NCBI RefSeq assembly: GCF_018399035.1
Contig: NZ_CP073760.1
Coordinates: 434,001-498,000 of the forward strand
DNA: 64,000 nucleotides
Reading direction: 5' to 3'
DNA from: Thiocapsa sp.
Lineage (GTDB): Bacteria; Pseudomonadota; Gammaproteobacteria; Chromatiales; Chromatiaceae
A program made the translations under genes and the position numbers. How positions within the stretch are numbered: the first letter of the stretch is position 1; the number at the start of each line of letters is the position of its first letter. Below are positions 44,719 through 55,443 of this stretch, piece after piece. The notes under the pieces are model-generated. The model worked only from the letters and a program-made list of their open reading frames with translations. It searched no databases and was not told the origin of the DNA.

Positions 44719-45891
44719 ATGGCCTGGAACGAGCCAGGTGGCGGTAACAAAGACCCTTGGAGCGGCAAGGGCGGCGGCGAGCAGGGTCCTCCCGACCTCG
44801 ACGAGGTCGTGCGAAAGCTTCAGGAGCGACTCGGCGGACTGTTCGGCGGCAACAAGCCCTCCGGGGGCGGCGCCTCCGGCGGGGGCGGGGGTTTCAATCT
44901 GCCGGGCGGGGATTTCAGCTCGCGGGCCATCGGAATCATTGCCGGTATCCTGCTGGTCGTCTGGCTGGCGACCGGCATCTATATTGTCGAGCCTGCCGAG
45001 CGAGGCGTCGTGACGCGCTTCGGTGCCTATGTCGACACCACCGGCCCGGGTCCTCATTGGCACGTCCCCTGGCCATTCGAGACGGTCGTCAAGGTCAATG
45101 TCGACGAGATTTCGACCTTCAGCCACTCCGCCTCGATGTTGACCCAGGACGAGAATATCGTCGATGTGGAGCTGACCGTGCAATCGCGCATCCAAGATGC
45201 GGCGGATTACCTGTTTCAGGTTGCCAATCCGGATCAGACCCTGCGCGACGCAACCGTCACGGTGGTGCGCGTGACCGTCGGCGGAAGCAAACTCGACTTC
45301 GTGATGACGGAAGGGCGCGGCGCCGTGGCCGTCACCATTCAGGAACGCGTTCAAGCGCTGATGGACCAGTATCGGAGCGGCCTTCTGGTCACGTCCGTGA
45401 ACATGCAGCCGGCAAAACCGCCGGAGCAAGTCAAGGCTGCCTTCGACGACGCCATCAAGGCACGTGAGGACAAAGAGCGGTTGGAGAATCAGGCCGAGGC
45501 TTACGCCAACGAAGTCCTTCCGCAGGCACGCGGCGAGGCGGCCCGAATCATCGCCGATGCGCGCGCCTATCGCGATCAGGTTATCGCCAGGTCCGAGGGT
45601 GAGACAGCGCGCTTTACGGCGATCCTGACCGAGTACCTCATGGCTCCGGAGGTCACGCGACAGCGCCTTTACTTGGAAACGATGGAGCAGGTCTTGGGTG
45701 ATAGCAACAAGGTCATCATCGACGTGGAGGATGGCGGAAACAGCCTCCTCTACCTCCCGCTCGACCAACTCATGAAGCAGCGCCCGGCTGGGGCGGCCCT
45801 TGAAAAGCCCGACGCATCGTCCCCCGCCGTTGCATCGGAAGCGGTGGATCGCCCGCAGCGCTCGGTCGATCGTGATCGGAGGGTGCGGTAA
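44719..45891 (+). CDS. hflK: FtsH protease modulator HflK
   Basis: A 390-residue SPFH-family membrane protein that with HflC forms the cage around FtsH. The N-terminal cytoplasmic part is Gly/Lys-rich (MAWNEPGGGNKDPWSGKGGG). One membrane helix is at about residues 75-95. The SPFH/band-7 domain follows (ERGVVTRFGAYVDTTGPGPHWHVPWPFE), then a long helical segment (NEVLPQARGEAARIIADARAYRD). GACGGAGA precedes the ATG. The stop overlaps the hflC start (TAATG), so translation is coupled. Confidence 0.95.
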   Translation: MAWNEPGGGNKDPWSGKGGGEQGPPDLDEVVRKLQERLGGLFGGNKPSGGGASGGGGGFNLPGGDFSSRAIGIIAGILLVVWLATGIYIVEPAERGVVTRFGAYVDTTGPGPHWHVPWPFETVVKVNVDEISTFSHSASMLTQDENIVDVELTVQSRIQDAADYLFQVANPDQTLRDATVTVVRVTVGGSKLDFVMTEGRGAVAVTIQERVQALMDQYRSGLLVTSVNMQPAKPPEQVKAAFDDAIKAREDKERLENQAEAYANEVLPQARGEAARIIADARAYRDQVIARSEGETARFTAILTEYLMAPEVTRQRLYLETMEQVLGDSNKVIIDVEDGGNSLLYLPLDQLMKQRPAGAALEKPDASSPAVASEAVDRPQRSVDRDRRVR

Positions 45892-46760
45892 TGAATAAAC
45901 TGAAAACCTTCCTGCCGCTGGGCCTGGTCGGTCTCGTGATCGCGATCTACGCCTTCACCTTTGTGGTGCAGCAGTACGAGGTGGCGATCAAGCTTCGGCT
46001 CGGTCAGATCGTCGGTGACGACTATCGACCCGGTCTGCACTTCAAGGTGCCGGTCCTCAACAACATCAAGGTGTTCGATCGACGTATCCAGACGATGGAT
46101 GCCCGCCCGGAGCGGTTCCTGACGGTCGAGAAAAAGGACGTGATCGTCGACTCCTACACCAAGTGGCGCATCTCCAACCCCGCGCAGTTCTTCCGCTCGA
46201 CCGGCGGCAACGTGGCACGAACCTCACGCCTCTTGTCGGAGCGCGTCAATACGAGTCTGCGCAACGAGTTCGGCAAACGCACGATCCAAGAAGTCGTCTC
46301 GGACGATCGTCTTGCGCTGATGGCCTTGTTGACCAAAGAGGTGAACGAGAATGCTCAGGATCTCGGGATCGAGGTCGTCGACGTGCGCGTGAAGAAGATC
46401 GACCTGCCGCCCGAGGTCAGCGAATCGGTCTACTCGCGGATGCGTGCCGAGCGTGAGCGGGTCGCCCGGGATCTGCGGGCGCAGGGCGGCGAGGCCGCCG
46501 AGCGTATCCGCGCCGATGCGGATCGTCAGCGAACCGTCATCGTGGCCGAAGCCTTTCGTGAGTCGGAGGAGACGCGGGGCGAGGGTGACGCGCGAGCGTC
46601 GCAGATCTTCGCCAACGCCTTCAACCAGGATCGCGAGTTCTACGCCTTCTTCCGCAGTTTGAGCGCGTACCGATCGTCACTCGGGCAGGAGCGCGACGTG
46701 ATGGTTTTGGAACCGGACTCGGATTTCTTCCGGTTCTTCCGCGACCCGAACGGGAAATGA
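45891..46760 (+). CDS. hflC: FtsH protease modulator HflC
   Basis: The 289-residue partner of HflK. An N-terminal helix (LPLGLVGLVIAIYAFTFVV) is followed by a band-7 domain: YEVAIKLRLGQIVGDDYRPGLHFKVP. RLLSERVNTSLRNEFGKRTIQEVVSDDR and a long C-terminal helix (GEAAERIRADADRQRTVIVAEAFRESEETRGEGDA) are conserved. It is coupled to hflK by TAATG. An intrinsic terminator follows about 40 bases after the stop. Confidence 0.95.
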   Translation: MNKLKTFLPLGLVGLVIAIYAFTFVVQQYEVAIKLRLGQIVGDDYRPGLHFKVPVLNNIKVFDRRIQTMDARPERFLTVEKKDVIVDSYTKWRISNPAQFFRSTGGNVARTSRLLSERVNTSLRNEFGKRTIQEVVSDDRLALMALLTKEVNENAQDLGIEVVDVRVKKIDLPPEVSESVYSRMRAERERVARDLRAQGGEAAERIRADADRQRTVIVAEAFRESEETRGEGDARASQIFANAFNQDREFYAFFRSLSAYRSSLGQERDVMVLEPDSDFFRFFRDPNGK

Positions 46761-46800
46761 TCCAAGGTTTTCGGATCTGATCGAACGCCTCGGCTTCACC

Positions 46801-46829
46801 AAACGCCTCGGATTTCCGAGGCGTTTTTG
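46801..46829 (+). terminator. Intrinsic terminator after hflC
   Basis: AACGCCTCGG - ATTT - CCGAGGCGTT followed by TTT. A 10-bp perfect stem with a four-base loop and U-run ends the hfl operon before the DUF2065 gene. Confidence 0.88.
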
Positions 46830-46993
46830 TGTGGGCGCTTGTAAAGTTTCCAGTAGATCCGCGCGACGTCGATCGGAGCGCCGGCACGCGACTCGCGTTG
46901 GACAAATGCGCCGTCGTCTGAAAAGATGCCCGCCTTTGGCCGATGTGCACCTTCAAGGCGCACTCGGATCCGAATCGGGTGTTTCGGAGTCAC

Positions 46994-47182
46994 GTGTTGC
47001 TGCATGATGTCTTGGTCGCGGTTGCGCTCGTGCTGGTCATCGAAGGCATTTGGCCTTTTCTGAGTCCGGACGGGTTTCGACGTGTTCTCTTGCTCATCGC
47101 CGCCGAGGACAAACGCGCACTGCGGATTGCCGGTCTGGCCAGCATGCTCTCCGGCGTCGGCTTGCTGTATCTGGTCAACTGA
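46994..47182 (+). CDS. yjeT: DUF2065 small membrane protein (YjeT type)
   Basis: A 62-residue protein with two membrane helices (LVAVALVLVIEGIWPFL and GLASMLSGVGLLYLV) around a polar hairpin containing SPDGFRRVLLLIAAEDKRALR. This fits DUF2065/YjeT, found after hflC in many gammaproteobacteria. GTG 46994 is preferred, after CGGAG; TTG 46997 is an alternative, and the ATG at 46943 would add 17 polar residues unlike the family. A terminator separates it from hflC, so it may be expressed apart. Function unknown. Confidence 0.8.
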   Translation: MLLHDVLVAVALVLVIEGIWPFLSPDGFRRVLLLIAAEDKRALRIAGLASMLSGVGLLYLVN

Positions 47183-47204
47183 CGCCCCCCCTCCGAGGTG
47201 CGTC

Positions 47205-47230
47205 GATCGTTGATCGTTGACCGTTGACCG
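47205..47230. repeat. Short 7-bp tandem repeat
   Basis: GATCGTT, GATCGTT, GACCGTT, GACCG follow head to tail, between the DUF2065 gene and a type C hairpin. Its role is unknown. Confidence 0.6.
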
Positions 47231-47273
47231 AAGAAATAACGTGTCCGAAACGAGTTGAGCACCGAATCAAATC

Positions 47274-47316
47274 GTTGTCGTTGTCGTTGTCGTAATCGAG
47301 AACGACAACGACAACG
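47274..47316. repeat. GTTGTC / GACAAC hairpin repeat (type C)
   Basis: GTTGTCGTTGTCGTTGTCG, centre TAATCGAGA, then ACGACAACGACAACG. It lies 78 bases upstream of hisZ, where a promoter might be expected. Confidence 0.85.
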
Positions 47317-47393
47317 AGAGCCGTGGCAAGGGTATTCTCTCGTCGGGTTGTTTTGCTGATTTCTGAACCGTTCCAACCGGGGCTACTGAACGC

Positions 47394-48578
47394 ATGAACG
47401 AGGAACGCTGGCTGCTGCCGGCCGGGATCGACGAGGTGCTGCCTGCGCAGGCGCGGGTCATGGAGACGCTGCGGCGCGAGCTGTTGGATCTCTACGCGAG
47501 CTGGGGCTACGAGCTCGTCATTCCGCCCTTCATCGACTACCTGGAATCCCTCCTGACCGGAACCGGCCAGGATCTCGACCTTCAGACCTTCAAGCTGACC
47601 GACCAGCTCAGCGGACGCCTGCTCGGGGTGCGCGCCGATATGACCCCGCAGGTTGCCCGGATCGATGCTCACCATCTCAGACGCGACGCCCCGACGCGGC
47701 TGTGCTATCTCGGGACCGTCCTGCATACCCGCAGCGACGGATTCGCCGGCACGCGCAGCCCCTTGCAGATCGGCGCCGAGATTTACGGACACTCGGGGAT
47801 CGAGAGCGATACCGAGATCCTGCGGCTGATCATGCTGACCTTGCGTGCCGCCGGGATTCGAGACACCTATCTGGACCTGGGACACGTCGGCATCTATCGC
47901 GGGCTCGCCAGGCAGGCCGACTTGTCGGCGGCCGGCGAGCACGCCCTGTTCGATGCGCTGCAGCGCAAGGCCGTGCCGGAGATCGAGGCACTGATCGCGC
48001 AGCTCGGCATCGGCGGGGCACCGGCGCGTATGTTGTCCGCCTTGGCGGAGCTCAACGGGGTCGATGCACTCGCGCGTGCCGAGACACTCCTGCGCGAGGC
48101 CGATCGCCCGGTACGCGAGGCGGTCGAGGACCTGCGCCGACTCGCCGACGAGCTCGGTCGCTGGCTCCCGGACGTTTCCATCCATTACGATCTGGCGGAA
48201 CTGCGCGGTTACCGGTATAAGACGGGGGCGGTTTTTGCTGCCTTCGTTCCCGGCTGGGGTCTGGAGATCGCGCGCGGCGGGCGTTACGACGACATCGGGC
48301 GCGTCTTCGGCCGAGCACGTCCCGCCGTCGGGTTCAGTACGGATTTAAAAGAGCTGCTACGCCACGGGCAACGGTCAGACCCGAGCGACGCGGCAATCTA
48401 CGCGCCCTGGTCGGCCGCGCCGGCATTGCAGGAGACGGTCGATCGACTCCGTGCCTCCGGGCGACGGGTCATCCATGCGCTGCCGGGGCTCGAGCTGGAT
48501 CAGCGCGATCCGGACTGCCGGCAGGTGCTGGTCGAGCGTGACGGGCGTTGGGAACTAGACGATATCCTCGCGGAGTAG
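47394..48578 (+). CDS. hisZ: ATP phosphoribosyltransferase regulatory subunit
   Basis: HisZ, of 394 residues, is a catalytically dead histidyl-tRNA-synthetase-like protein that allosterically activates short-form HisG. Class II synthetase sequence is visible: WLLPAGIDEVLPAQARVMETLRR, PPFIDYLESLLTGTG, FKLTDQLSGRLLGVRADMTPQVARI and EIARGGRYDDIGRVFGRARPAVGFSTDL. Its presence implies that this organism's HisG is the short type. It lies between the DUF2065 gene and purA, the usual place in many non-enteric gammaproteobacteria, with purA 10 bases downstream. Confidence 0.94.
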   Translation: MNEERWLLPAGIDEVLPAQARVMETLRRELLDLYASWGYELVIPPFIDYLESLLTGTGQDLDLQTFKLTDQLSGRLLGVRADMTPQVARIDAHHLRRDAPTRLCYLGTVLHTRSDGFAGTRSPLQIGAEIYGHSGIESDTEILRLIMLTLRAAGIRDTYLDLGHVGIYRGLARQADLSAAGEHALFDALQRKAVPEIEALIAQLGIGGAPARMLSALAELNGVDALARAETLLREADRPVREAVEDLRRLADELGRWLPDVSIHYDLAELRGYRYKTGAVFAAFVPGWGLEIARGGRYDDIGRVFGRARPAVGFSTDLKELLRHGQRSDPSDAAIYAPWSAAPALQETVDRLRASGRRVIHALPGLELDQRDPDCRQVLVERDGRWELDDILAE

Positions 48579-48582
48579 ATGA

Positions 48583-49884
<1,302 letters not shown>

Positions 49885-49899
49885 TGCCTGCCTGACGCT

Positions 49900-50160
49900 A
49901 TGGACACTGCCATCGCGGATCTGTTGATCGAGGGCCTCTGGCTGATGGCGATCGGCCTGAGCATCGTCTTCACTTTCCTCGTGACGCTGGTCGGCCTGCT
50001 TATGCTGATGTCGAAGGCGGTTGCACGCTGGGGCCCCGAGGAGCCGCTCCCGGCGACGACGGGAGGGGTCCATGCGATTGCGCCCCCGGAGGATGACGCG
50101 CGCTTGATCGCGGTTATCGGCTCGGCAATCCAAGTGCATCGACGACGCCACCGCCCTTGA
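49900..50160 (+). CDS. oadG: Oxaloacetate decarboxylase gamma chain (OadG family)
   Basis: An 86-residue subunit with one membrane helix (residues 13-37, LWLMAIGLSIVFTFLVTLVGLLMLM) and a polar C-terminal tail. In the sodium-pumping decarboxylase the gamma subunit holds the complex together. Its tail normally carries a zinc-binding histidine-rich end; here QVHRRRHRP has only two histidines. It precedes oadA by 185 bases in which no gene is seen. Confidence 0.85.
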   Translation: MDTAIADLLIEGLWLMAIGLSIVFTFLVTLVGLLMLMSKAVARWGPEEPLPATTGGVHAIAPPEDDARLIAVIGSAIQVHRRRHRP

Positions 50161-50345
50161 CACCGAGCCCTGTCATGCCGGGCTAGCGTCCTTGCGCTCG
50201 CTCCCCGTAGCCTGCCGATGTGCCCCGCTCCCGCTCGCGCACGACGTGCCTCCCCGTCTCGTAGGCACCTCGGCTTCGAGCAGAGGCGTCGATCGGCGCA
50301 CGCTCCGCTGACCGAGCATCACCCAACCCCGAGATCGAGTCCCGC

Positions 50346-52133
50346 ATGAAGCCATCCAACCGACTTGCGATCACCGATGTCGTCCTGCGCGACGCTCACC
50401 AGTCCCTGCTCGCGACCCGTCTGCGCATCGAGGACATGCTCCCCATCGCGCCTAAGCTGGACGAGGTCGGCTATTGGTCGATCGAGAGTTGGGGCGGGGC
50501 GACCTTCGATGCCTGTATCCGCTATCTCGGCGAAGACCCCTGGGAACGGCTGCGCCTGCTCAAGGCCGCGATGCCCAAAACGCCGCAGCAGATGTTGCTG
50601 CGCGGGCAAAACCTGCTCGGCTACCGACACTATGCCGACGATCTGGTCGAGACCTTCGTGGAGCGCGCCGCACTCAACGGGATCGACGTCTTTCGCATCT
50701 TCGATGCCATGAACGACGTGCGCAACCTCGAGACCTCGGTGAAGGCCGCCTTGACCACAGGCAAGCACGCTCAAGGCACCATGTCCTATACGGTCAGCCC
50801 GGTGCACGATCTGGAGTATTGGATCGACATGGGTCGTCGACTCGAGGACATGGGTTGCCATTCGATCTGCATCAAGGATATGGCCGGTCTGCTCAAACCC
50901 TATGTCGCCGAGGCCCTGGTCAGCCGCTTGAAGGCGACCTGCAGCGTCCCGATCGCCATGCATAGCCACGCCACGACCGGCATGAGTACCGGCACGATCC
51001 TGAAGGCGGCCGAGGCGGGCATCGACATGGTCGATACCTCCATCTCCTCGATGAGCATGACCTATGGCCATTCGCCGACGGAGTCGGTGGTCGCGATCCT
51101 GGAGGACACGGATCGCTCGACCGGGTTGAATCTCCTGCTGTTGGAAGAGATCGCGGCCTATTTCCGGGAGGTTCGCAAAAAATACGCCAAATTCGAGGGG
51201 GCGCTCAAGGGTGTGGACTCGCGCATCCTGGTCGCTCAGGTGCCCGGCGGCATGCTCACCAACATGGAGAACCAGCTCCGCGAGCAACGGGCCACCGACC
51301 GGCTCGACGCGGTGCTTGCCGAGATCCCGCGCGTGCGCGAGGACCTGGGATTCCTGCCCTTGGTGACGCCGACCTCCCAGATCGTCGGCAGCCAGGCCGT
51401 GCTCAACGTCCTGATGGGCGAGCGCTACAAGAGCATCACCAACGAGACCGCCGGTGTCCTCAAGGGCGAGTACGGTGCGACCCCGGCCCCGGTGAGCGTC
51501 GAGCTTCAACAGCGCGTGCTGGCCGAAGGCGAGATGCCGATTACCTGCCGTCCGGCCGACAATCTCATGCCCGAGCTCGATGTGCTCACCGCGGAGCTGC
51601 AGCGTCTGGCCGAGGAACGCTCCATCAGGCTTGCCTCGGATGTCGTGGACGATGTGCTGACCTATGCCCTGTTTCCCCAAGTCGGGCTCAAGTTCCTGGA
51701 AAATCGCGGGAATTCGAGTGCCTTCGAGCCGCCGCCGTGGAATGAGCCGGTCCGCCCGGCGGTCGTCGAGACCGCTCCGGCGCCGGTTGCGGTCGCCGCT
51801 GTCGCCGAGCGCTATCGGGTGGAGGTCGACGGCCGCAGCTATCAGGTCGTGGTCTCTGCGGAAGGCGCGGTCGAGCAGCTCGCCGCCGTGACGAACGCCG
51901 CTTTGCCGCCCCCCGTCGCCGGTCGGGACGTGCCGGCCCCGCTTGCCGGGACCGTCGTGGCGGTCAAGGTCAAACCGGGGCAGGTCATTGCCTCAGGGGA
52001 GCTGATCATGCTGATCGAGGCCATGAAGATGGAGACCGAGGTCCGCACGCCGGAAGCAGGCACCGTGCTTGCGGTCTCGGTGAAGGAGGGCGATAGCCTC
52101 CAAGTCGGCCAGACCCTGCTGACATTGGGCTGA
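50346..52133 (+). CDS. oadA: Oxaloacetate decarboxylase alpha chain
   Basis: The 595-residue biotin-carrying carboxyltransferase subunit. The barrel domain starts [17 protein letters not shown]. Metal-site and substrate motifs are [28 protein letters not shown] and [12 protein letters not shown] conserved PYC_OADA domain follows. The C-terminal biotinyl domain has [11 protein letters not shown], with the biotin-accepting lysine. The Pro/Ala-rich linker (about residues 465-495) is normal. With OadB it decarboxylates oxaloacetate while exporting sodium. Biotin comes via bioA and other enzymes; only bioA is in this window. Confidence 0.95.
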   Translation: MKPSNRLAITDVVLRDAHQSLLATRLRIEDMLPIAPKLDEVGYWSIESWGGATFDACIRYLGEDPWERLRLLKAAMPKTPQQMLLRGQNLLGYRHYADDLVETFVERAALNGIDVFRIFDAMNDVRNLETSVKAALTTGKHAQGTMSYTVSPVHDLEYWIDMGRRLEDMGCHSICIKDMAGLLKPYVAEALVSRLKATCSVPIAMHSHATTGMSTGTILKAAEAGIDMVDTSISSMSMTYGHSPTESVVAILEDTDRSTGLNLLLLEEIAAYFREVRKKYAKFEGALKGVDSRILVAQVPGGMLTNMENQLREQRATDRLDAVLAEIPRVREDLGFLPLVTPTSQIVGSQAVLNVLMGERYKSITNETAGVLKGEYGATPAPVSVELQQRVLAEGEMPITCRPADNLMPELDVLTAELQRLAEERSIRLASDVVDDVLTYALFPQVGLKFLENRGNSSAFEPPPWNEPVRPAVVETAPAPVAVAAVAERYRVEVDGRSYQVVVSAEGAVEQLAAVTNAALPPPVAGRDVPAPLAGTVVAVKVKPGQVIASGELIMLIEAMKMETEVRTPEAGTVLAVSVKEGDSLQVGQTLLTLG

Positions 52134-52138
52134 TCGGC

Positions 52139-53272
52139 ATGGAGGCGCTGATCACCCTGTGGCAGTCCACCGGCATCGCCAACGTGACCTGGCGCGAGCT
52201 GCTCATGCTCCTGGTCGGGGGCGGCCTCATTTATCTGGCGATCGCCAAACGCTTCGAGCCGCTCCTGCTGCTGCCGATCGGCTTCGGTACGATCCTCGCG
52301 AACATCCCGGTTGCCGGGATGGCCGGGCCGGACGGAATGATCGGGATGATCTATCACGTCGGCGTCGAAACCGGGATCTTTCCCTTGTTGATCTTTCTCG
52401 GCGTCGGCGCGCTGACCGATTTCAGTGCCTTGATCGCCAGGCCGTCGACACTGATCCTCGGGGCTGCGGCGCAGTTCGGGATCTTCGCGACCCTCATCGG
52501 TGCACTTGCCCTGAACCTGCTGCCCGGGTTCGACTTCAGTCTGGCGGATGCCGCCGCCATCGGCATCATCGGCGGGGCGGACGGACCGACCGCCATCTTT
52601 CTGGCCTCGCGCCTCGCCCCCGACCTCCTCGGGGCGATCGCAGTCGCCGCCTATTCCTACATGGCGTTGGTGCCGATCATTCAACCGCCGATCATGCGTG
52701 CCTTGACGACCAAGGCAGAGCGCAGTGTCGTGATGGAGCAGCTGCGCCCCGTCTCGCGCCTGGAGCGGATCCTCTTCCCCCTCGTCGTGCTGTTTCTCTG
52801 TGCCCTGCTGTTGCCTTCGGCAGCTCCGCTGATCGGGATGCTCACCTTGGGGAATCTTCTGCGTGAAAGCGGCGTCGTGGAGCGCCTCAGTCGGGCGGCT
52901 CAGAACGAGATCATCAACGTCGTCACCATCCTGTTGGGTCTGGCGATCGGCTCCAAGCTCTCGGGCGAGCTTTTTCTCACCACGCAGACCCTGGGGATTT
53001 TAGTGCTCGGTGCCGTGGCCTTCAGCATCGGGACGGCCGCCGGCGTCATCATGGGCAAGATCATGTGTCGTCTCAGCGGATGGAAGGTGAACCCGTTGAT
53101 CGGTGCCGCCGGTGTCTCGGCGGTCCCCATGGCCGCGCGGGTCGTGAACAAGGTCGGACTGGAGGAAAACCACCATAATTTCCTCTTGATGCACGCGATG
53201 GGTCCGAATGTTGCGGGCGTCATCGGCTCGGCGGTCGCCGCCGGCGTCCTGCTCGCCCTCGTGGGTCCCTAA
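52139..53272 (+). CDS. oadB: Sodium-translocating decarboxylase beta chain
   Basis: A 377-residue membrane protein with about nine to eleven helices that decarboxylates carboxybiotin and moves sodium outward. Family motifs are [47 protein letters not shown] and [22 protein letters not shown]. It follows oadA by 5 bases. Its TAA stop is the first triplet of a palindromic repeat (TAAACCGCGTCC), so the end of the reading frame was defined by the repeat. Confidence 0.95.
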   Translation: MEALITLWQSTGIANVTWRELLMLLVGGGLIYLAIAKRFEPLLLLPIGFGTILANIPVAGMAGPDGMIGMIYHVGVETGIFPLLIFLGVGALTDFSALIARPSTLILGAAAQFGIFATLIGALALNLLPGFDFSLADAAAIGIIGGADGPTAIFLASRLAPDLLGAIAVAAYSYMALVPIIQPPIMRALTTKAERSVVMEQLRPVSRLERILFPLVVLFLCALLLPSAAPLIGMLTLGNLLRESGVVERLSRAAQNEIINVVTILLGLAIGSKLSGELFLTTQTLGILVLGAVAFSIGTAAGVIMGKIMCRLSGWKVNPLIGAAGVSAVPMAARVVNKVGLEENHHNFLLMHAMGPNVAGVIGSAVAAGVLLALVGP

Positions 53273-53402
53273 ACCGCGTCCGGAGCGACATGCGTCCGCA
53301 CCGGGCGCGGTTTAGCGCTCGATCCGGCAGCCGGTCGTCCGCTTGCCCGCTCCGAGATCAGTCCGACTGCGTCCCGCCGATGCATCCTCGGGACGCGGTT
53401 TA
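53270..53402. repeat. Rearranged palindromic repeat (B/A hybrid)
   Basis: 53270-53314 joins the left end of arm B (AAACCGCGTCC...GACATGCGTC) to the right end of arm A (CGCACCGGGCGCGGTTTA). It looks like a composite whose middle has been deleted. A further 88 bases then end in GGGACGCGGTTTA (53390-53402), an unpaired B-type right end. Confidence 0.8.
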
Positions 53403-53443
53403 GGTTGACGCTGCGAGTGTATTTGCGCTACTTTTGCGCGCTT

Positions 53444-54034
53444 ATGTCGGGCGCACCTCTTGATCTAATCGACCCCTGGCGAGCCTGTCGCCGTGAGCTG
53501 GCCTTCAACGGCGATGTGTCGTTGAGCGCGATGCCGCGCCTTGCTGCCGCCCTGGAGGCTTCGGAGCGCGCCCCGACGGAGGCCGGTTCGGCAAACGCCC
53601 ATACCGCGACCGCCGACTCGGCGCGCTATGAGCTGTTGTTCGCTCGGGATCGCGAGGGCCGGTGCCTCGTGACGGGGCGTGTGCTTGCGACCCTGAGGAT
53701 GCGTTGCCAGCGTTGCCTCGACGCGTTCGAGGTTCCGGTGGACGCTCCGATCGCGCTGGCCCTGATCCGCCGGGACGAGGACGCGCTCGAGCTGCCCGAA
53801 CATCTCGACCCTTGGATGGTCGTGGATGAGCGGCTCGATCCGATGGATGTCGTCGAGGACGAGCTGTTGTTGGCGGTCCCCGCGATCCCGCGCCATCCTC
53901 TCGGAGCCTGCACCGCAGGGCCGATCGAGGGTGAAGAGGCGGCAGCATCGGCAGGAGAGGGAGCCGCGGGATCGGATACGAAACGCCGGCCCTTCGATAT
54001 TTTGGCGGCACTCAAACGACCGCCGCAGACATGA
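53444..54034 (+). CDS. yceD: DUF177 / YceD family protein
   Basis: A 196-residue protein of the YceD family, often encoded before rpmF and linked to 23S rRNA accumulation. The core LVTGRVLATLRMRCQRCLDAFEVPVDAPIALALI has the conserved R-C-x-R-C pair. DPMDVVEDELLLAVPAIPRH and the terminal RPFDILAALK are also typical. ATG 53444 gives the expected start (MSGAPLDLIDPWRACR); a TTG at 53405 is less likely. It heads the rpmF-plsX-fab cluster. Confidence 0.88.
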   Translation: MSGAPLDLIDPWRACRRELAFNGDVSLSAMPRLAAALEASERAPTEAGSANAHTATADSARYELLFARDREGRCLVTGRVLATLRMRCQRCLDAFEVPVDAPIALALIRRDEDALELPEHLDPWMVVDERLDPMDVVEDELLLAVPAIPRHPLGACTAGPIEGEEAAASAGEGAAGSDTKRRPFDILAALKRPPQT

Positions 54035-54172
54035 GCCCGCGGTAGGGGGCCTGGCATGCGCCAATAGCATGCGATGGTCGAACCGTCCGCGGCGCCCGAC
54101 ACGATTGATGGATTGGAAAACAGATCGCGCTCCCGCTCAAGCGGCGGACGCGCTTCATATCGGAGAGCTCAG

Positions 54173-54349
54173 ATGGCCGTTCAACAAAATCGAAAAACCC
54201 CGTCCAAGCGCGGCATGCGTCGCTCCCATGACGCCTTGAGTAAGCCGACCTTGTCGGTGGATCCCACCAGCGGAGAGACGCATCTTCGCCACCACGTGAC
54301 GCCGGACGGTTTCTACCGCGGCCGTAAGGTTCTGGATCGCTCTGAGTGA
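54173..54349 (+). CDS. rpmF: 50S ribosomal protein L32
   Basis: A 58-residue bL32. [20 protein letters not shown] is the conserved basic start and [15 protein letters not shown] the end. The cysteine zinc ribbon found in other L32 types is missing, as in most gammaproteobacteria. CGGAGAG lies 5-6 bases upstream. The 138-base gap after yceD holds no other gene. plsX follows. Confidence 0.96.
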   Translation: MAVQQNRKTPSKRGMRRSHDALSKPTLSVDPTSGETHLRHHVTPDGFYRGRKVLDRSE

Positions 54350-54414
54350 CCGCACGCGGTCGCATTGGAGCAGCTCCAAAGCCAGCGCACATCCGCAGCT
54401 CGAACGTTCTAGGG

Positions 54415-55443
54415 ATGGGATCTGTCTCGACAATCGCGCTCGACGCCATGGGCGGTGATCATGGTCCGGGTGTCGTGGTTGCGGCGGCGCTGCGTTTCAT
54501 CGCAGCCTCCGAGCGCGTCGATTTAATCCTCGTCGGCGATGAGGCCAAGATCGCCGAGCATCTCGGCAACGCCGATCGCACGCGACTGAAGATTCGACCG
54601 ACTACCCAGGAAGTCGGGATGGACGAGTCACCCTCCAAGGCGCTGAGAGGAAAGAAAGATTCCTCGATGCGCGTGGCCATCGACCTGGTGCAGAGCGGCG
54701 ATGCCGACGCCTGTGTGAGCGCCGGCAACACCGGCGCGCTGATGGCAACCGCGCGTTTTGTCCTCAAGACCCTGCCGAGTGTCGATCGCCCGGCGATCAT
54801 CACCGCCGTACCCTCTCTGCACGGGCATACCCACATGCTCGACTTGGGTGCGAACGTGGATTGCACGGCCGAGCATCTCTTTCAATTCGCGGTGATGGGC
54901 AGCGAGCTGGTAACCGCGGTCGAAGGTGTCGCTGCACCGCGTGTTGCGCTCCTGAACATCGGGCAGGAAGAGATCAAGGGCAACGAGCAGGTCAAGCAGG
55001 CCAACGAGCTGCTGTTGCGCAGCGGCTTGAATTATGTCGGCTACATCGAGGGCGACGGGATCTTTCTCGACGACATCGACGTGGTCGTGGCCGACGGATT
55101 CGTCGGGAACGTGGCCCTCAAATGCAGCGAGGGGGTGGCCAAGTTCGTCCGGCATTCCTTGAGCGCTCAGTTCAAGCGGACCTGGTTCACCCGACTGGCC
55201 GGCCTTGCCGCGATGCCGATTCTCAAGCAGTTCCGCCGCACGATGGACCCACGCCGCTACAACGGCGCCAGCCTTTTAGGCCTGCGCGGAATCGTGATCA
55301 AGAGCCACGGCGGGGCGGACGAGATCGCGTTCGAGAATGCGATCCACATCGCGCTGAAAGAGATCCACGCGAACATCCCCAAGCGGATCGGCGAGCAAGT
55401 CGGCCGGCATCTCGACAGCGAACAATACAAGGCGATTGCCTGA
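54415..55443 (+). CDS. plsX: Phosphate acyltransferase PlsX
   Basis: PlsX, of 342 residues, makes acyl-phosphate from acyl-ACP for phospholipid synthesis. [60 protein letters not shown] and [21 protein letters not shown] are diagnostic. ATG 54415 is chosen; the frame also holds a GTG at 54346 overlapping the rpmF stop, which would add 23 residues not typical of the family. The stop overlaps fabH by one base. Confidence 0.94.
   Translation: MGSVSTIALDAMGGDHGPGVVVAAALRFIAASERVDLILVGDEAKIAEHLGNADRTRLKIRPTTQEVGMDESPSKALRGKKDSSMRVAIDLVQSGDADACVSAGNTGALMATARFVLKTLPSVDRPAIITAVPSLHGHTHMLDLGANVDCTAEHLFQFAVMGSELVTAVEGVAAPRVALLNIGQEEIKGNEQVKQANELLLRSGLNYVGYIEGDGIFLDDIDVVVADGFVGNVALKCSEGVAKFVRHSLSAQFKRTWFTRLAGLAAMPILKQFRRTMDPRRYNGASLLGLRGIVIKSHGGADEIAFENAIHIALKEIHANIPKRIGEQVGRHLDSEQYKAIA

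Noticed and set aside
53405..53434. Possible promoter TTGACG - 18 bases - TACTTT before yceD
   Set aside because: The -35 is good but the -10 is poor, and the start point would fall almost on the yceD start codon. Not enough support to list as a feature.
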